NCBI GenBank assembly: GCA_009746045.1
Contig: RPFO01000027.1
Location: 1,512,696-1,576,695, forward strand
Length of the DNA: 64,000 nucleotides
Direction: 5' to 3'
Origin: Mesostigma viride
Taxonomy: Eukaryota; Streptophyta; Mesostigmatophyceae; Mesostigmatales; Mesostigmataceae
The position numbers and the translations under genes are program-made. How positions within the stretch are numbered: position 1 is the first letter of the stretch; every line of letters starts with the position of its first letter. This document shows positions 19,921 through 64,000 of this stretch, one piece after another. The notes below the pieces were generated by a model. It was not told where the DNA came from, ran no database searches, and was given only the letters and a program-made list of their open reading frames with translations.

Positions 19921-21378
19921 AAGAATGACGTCAAGCCCGGGCGGCGGCGGAAATTCGATGCCTATTGCCAGGTACGTCCGGTGTCAGAATCAACAACTAC
20001 AACCTGACGCCTGCCTGAAAGTTGATACGTCTTCCTAGAATCAACCAATACTTGGGATGACATCTGCACAGTGCTGGACTCCCAGCACGTGACCTGGCCG
20101 CTGGCTGAGAAGATGACATCGCCGAACACCACGCTCAACGCAGTGGAGGCCCGGGTCTCCAATGTGGAAACCCGGGTCGTCCACAAGCTACAACCCCAGT
20201 TCACAGCGCTACACACCGCGGCGCAGGCTTCGGAAACGCACGCTGCACTTGTCTCTCGCCTTAACCAGGTGGAGGGCAAGTGCGGCGTGCTCATGAAGAA
20301 GCTTGAAGCCATCACCGCCCACACCGAGGCCCTGGCCTCACAGGTCCCAAAAATAGCGGAGCAGACGGCCACCATCGCATCCCAGCCACCCCCGCAGGAT
20401 GCTGGCGACCTCCCACCGCTCTCCTACGCGGACCTGCTGCGATCAGCAACCCCCTCCACCACTGACGCCATCGCCACGAAGCTCCAGGAGCTGGAGGACC
20501 ACCGCCAGGCCCAGCAACGGGAGGTCACCGACCGCGCTCGCCGCGAGTGCCGAGTGGTGCTACGTTGCTTCCCCCAGAAGCCAGGTGAGACGTCAACCTC
20601 CCTTGCTGACGAGCTCAAGAACCAGCTTCTTACCCTCATGGGCCTGGTAGGTGAGGTAGAACTGCGTGGGTGCCACCGCCTTCCCCACTCACGGGACAAG
20701 GCGGCTCCCCCACCAGTCCCGCTCACCTTCCCCTCCCCTGAGGATAAGCAGCGGTTCCTCTCTCGTCGCAAGAGGTTGCACGACCTCACCTGGACGCTGG
20801 ACGACGGTCCTGACCCCCGCTCAGCAACAGCAGCGACGCGACCTGTGGCCGGAATACCTTCGCCATAAGCAAGACCCCCAGAAGCCCAAGGTGTACTGGA
20901 GGGGCGGGGACCTGATGATCAACCACAAGCTCAGTGGACACCCCCAGCGGGCTAGAATAGCAATAGCCCTAGCTTGTATGTATCCATTGGTAGTAACTGC
21001 CGCTATGGCAGCCATGCTTAGAATGTTTGCCTAGCTGTGCCAACATACCTAGGTAGTCACGTGCCGCTAACGCACGGTACACAACCAGCCATAGACTTGG
21101 GTTAGCCTAGTCCTAGTACAGCCATGCTACGTCCTGGATATGATCAGATTACTTGCTCACGCTCCTTGTTATGCCATGCTCACATGGGTCTTATTGCACC
21201 CACAGATTGCCGGCCGGATCGTCAGCGTGTCCGTTTAGCTAGCGTGCCTGAGTGCAGCTGTGGCATGCCTCAGGCATGAAGGAGACTGGGGGTCTCTGCC
21301 CTTTCTCCTGTTGAGCACTTCGGTGCTCCGTGACTCCCCAACCGGAGCACGTGTTCAACTAATTAATTAATTAATACT
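19921..21378 (+). mobile_element. ORF1-only LINE-like element, copy 3
   Basis: The best preserved ORF1 (20071-20868), then the frame-shifted C-terminal segment, a 3' UTR without ORFs (21035-21355) and an (ATTA)n end at 21359-21375. Its 3' UTR differs from copies 1 and 2, so it is a second subfamily. No RT follows. Confidence 0.65.
20071..20868 (+). CDS. LINE ORF1-like RNA-binding protein (265 aa, frameshifted end)
   Basis: Residues about 10-110 look like a coiled coil (LNAVEARVSNVETRVV, VSRLNQVEGKCGVLMKKLEA, KIAEQTATIA). From about 165 an RRM-like domain follows (RRECRVVLRCFPQKPGETS, DELKNQLLTLMGLVGEVEL, RGCHRLPHSRDK, PVPLTFPSPEDKQRFLSRRK). The expected C-terminal segment (LTPAQQQQRRDLWPEYLRHK ... 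YWRGGDLMINHK) lies in the next frame at about 20811-20925, so one frameshift near 20805 truncates it. In the L1/Tx1-type family this protein packages element RNA. The start is uncertain, as the frame may open before 20071. Confidence 0.65.
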   Translation: MLDSQHVTWPLAEKMTSPNTTLNAVEARVSNVETRVVHKLQPQFTALHTAAQASETHAALVSRLNQVEGKCGVLMKKLEAITAHTEALASQVPKIAEQTATIASQPPPQDAGDLPPLSYADLLRSATPSTTDAIATKLQELEDHRQAQQREVTDRARRECRVVLRCFPQKPGETSTSLADELKNQLLTLMGLVGEVELRGCHRLPHSRDKAAPPPVPLTFPSPEDKQRFLSRRKRLHDLTWTLDDGPDPRSATAATRPVAGIPSP

Positions 21379-21725
21379 TGGTAAGTTCTCAGCGTAAGTT
21401 GTAAGTACAGCAGGGCCAAAGCGGACTCCTGCACTTAAAAAATAAAACGCCGGACCGAGCTAGCGGGATCGCCAGAGCGCACTCCTTTCCTAAAACCAGA
21501 CGCCGGACCTGCGGGAGGAGTTCACTCCTGAAACTTTTCCTTCAGGCCGCCCTGAAAGTTCCGACAGGAGTACACTCCGTCGCCAAAATTCTGCCGCCGG
21601 ACACATCTTTCCCCGTTTTGGGTGCTTGCTCCACGTTCGGAGGTGCCGCGCCGGACACACGACGGAGTGTGCTGTGTTTGGCTGGATGCACCCCCTCCTT
21701 TAATTAATTAAGTAAAATTAATTAA
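21379..21725. other. Non-coding interval, unclassified repeat-like sequence
   Basis: No credible ORF. Recurrent GGAGT(G/T)CACTCC and CGCCGGAC words suggest a repeat of its own. It ends in TTAATTAATTAA runs. Confidence 0.3.
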
Positions 21726-21729
21726 TTAA

Positions 21730-21990
21730 TAAATGGTAAATCAGCATACAGATCCTCATGGCGAATGTGCATGCATGCTGCATGGAACGCACTACGTAGC
21801 ATCTTGGCGACCGCGCCGTCGAGTTGCTGCTCCAGATCCTGCGTCAGCGTCGACGTCTTGGCTCCATAGGTCAGGATCGTCGAGATGACGACCTTGAAGA
21901 GGTCGCGTTTGACAGTCCGGGGCAGGGCGGGGTTGCTCCATCAGCGACGGTGCTCGTGGAGCTGTGCCCACGAGAGAAATGAAATGAGGA
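21730..21990 (-). mobile_element. LINE RT C-terminal fragment
   Basis: Minus-strand homology to 12545-12790: the same AAATCAGC(A/G)TACA(G/A)ATC, GTCGAGT(C/T)G(T/C)TGCTCCAG(A/C)TCCTGCGTCAG and TGACGACCTTGAAGAGGTC stretches. Too decayed for one frame. Confidence 0.7.
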
Positions 21991-22127
21991 TGGATGGATG
22001 GGTGCACACAATCCAATTAATCCTACATACTTGATTAACTAACCGTTGGTTGGAATATAAAAGACTGCATGAGAAAACCTGATCAGTTTCCAACCGCTTA
22101 TGCATGATGACAGCCATTTTTGAAAGC

Positions 22128-22235
22128 CATTAATGAATGAATGAAAGCACGCGACTGCGTCACGTGAGCATAAATCTTCAAGGATCAATGGGGTTGCCTA
22201 TCTAACTTTTAGTTGCAGGATTGCAGTACATGCAC
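22128..22235. mobile_element. LINE 3' tail fragment
   Basis: AATGAATGAATGAAAG followed by ACTGCGTCACGTGAGCATAAATC, matching the LINE end at 4003-4035. It lies 55 bp beyond the stop codon of the helicase gene. Confidence 0.5.
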
Positions 22236-22291
22236 TTCTTCAGACATGATCATTGCATGCACTTATCAATGACATGATCGTTAAGACGCCA

Positions 22292-58275
<35,984 letters not shown>

Positions 58276-59302
58276 GATGTTAACCTGGCGGGAAGCAAAC
58301 CGCAGTGTCCTGAAACCCTATGCGCTAGTGGCCGTCGTTTCTAGGTGACTTGGCCCACGGTCAACCGGAACGGGGCATTTTGAGGGCATGCCCGAACAAG
58401 AAGCCATTCCAGGGTGCATGGAAAGACTTTAGAATTGGCTGAAAAGAGCGCAAGCTAAAACGCGCTTCTTATCGTCGGAAAGTGCACCGCATTGTTTTCT
58501 AGCTGCAGTGTAGTCAAGCGAGGCCTACCCACTGCTCTGGACTGCTGCGTCGGAGCATGCGGTTGGTATCGCTAGGTTTTGCTTTCGCCAAACACTTGGC
58601 AGACCAATTAATGCCTCGCAAAGCACCCTCATTCCAGCTGCAATCGCACGCGACAGAAAAGTGATCAGCCTTGCAGTTTCACGTCTCGGTTGCCACTGGC
58701 CGTGCGGTCACCCGCATCCGCCATGCCATGCCATGAACCATTGGAAATCGCGGGAAATTTGGAAACTCCGGGCAATTAACCCCTGGCCCTGGAAGACCTT
58801 TTCCCGCGTGGCGGCTAACCTCGGCTTGTCACGTGATCAAGTCACCACATATAGCCAATTGTCTAGGCCACCGCGAACTTTACTAAATCTTTCCGCACAA
58901 TAATTCCAGTTCTCCGTTAGAATTCAAGCTTACGCCGTCTTTCAGGCGCTGCTACTCGGAGTTGATACAAAGCATTGCCAGCATTAGCTGTGTGCCACCT
59001 CAGCAGGGCAAAGCGGATCTATTCTGTTTCTCCTGTGAACACGTGGCACGCTTTTGGGGAGTATAGGGGACAGCACGTCAACTCAGGATCGTCTTCTCAT
59101 CAGGGGCAGTAAATTATTTTGGACCGGGGCGTGTCGCTAGCGAGAATGTTCATGGGTGCTGCATTTCTGGGCACATCCTGACGGTACAATTCACCACTGA
59201 AGATAGTCATTCTCGGTCGCCGCACGGGCGCGGTGTCTTCCGTGAGCATGTAGAACTGCCGTTGGGGTGCTTTGCGTTCTCCTCTACCAGACGCTGGCGA
59301 AA
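58276..59302. promoter_or_regulatory. Divergent intergenic region between RTEL1 and SelO
   Basis: 1,027 bp separate the two start codons and must hold both 5' UTRs and promoters. No clear TATA box at either side. A CACGTG E-box lies at 58829-58834 (GTCACGTGATC) and ACACGTGGCACGC at 59039-59051. Specific sites are not assignable. Confidence 0.5.

Positions 59303-64000
<4,698 letters not shown>

Overview
This is a eukaryotic nuclear window, probably from an intron-rich unicellular alga or related protist. The species cannot be named from the sequence. Evidence for eukaryotic origin is GT-AG spliced genes, LTR and non-LTR retrotransposons, and abundant micro- and minisatellites.

Positions 1-22,290 are a nested retrotransposon graveyard. 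One nearly intact Copia-type LTR element (4454-12484, 5-bp target duplication AGGTG) sits inside the reading frame of a minus-strand LINE. To its left, a second copy of the same family is cut by a third copy in the opposite orientation that runs off the left edge. From 13.5 to 21.4 kb there are three decayed copies of a plus-strand element carrying only a LINE ORF1-like protein (coiled coil plus RRM-like region). They alternate with minus-strand LINE fragments, and one holds a TIR-bounded DNA element.

Positions 22,292-58,275 (minus strand) are one 36-kb gene for an RTEL1-type Fe-S helicase. I could build it as 27 exons whose phases all agree: 6,759 coding bases, 2,252 residues. It has the helicase core, four Fe-S cysteines, two harmonin-N-like modules and a C-terminal RING. 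The introns hold most of the window's tandem repeats and some retroelement fragments. Divergently, from 59,303 to beyond 63,679, lie the first four exons of a selenoprotein O (SelO) family pseudokinase gene. The two start codons are 1,027 bp apart and may share a promoter region.

The most striking signal is that both genes' introns carry degenerate copies of the adjoining exon edges. The first 10-80 bases of an exon, with its acceptor, recur upstream; the last 10-60 bases, with the donor, recur downstream, often at about 70-140 bp spacing. I see this at roughly 20 exon boundaries on both strands. It looks like introns growing by tandem duplication across splice junctions and leaving arrays of decoy splice sites. 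All coordinates and phases were derived by eye and need cDNA confirmation.
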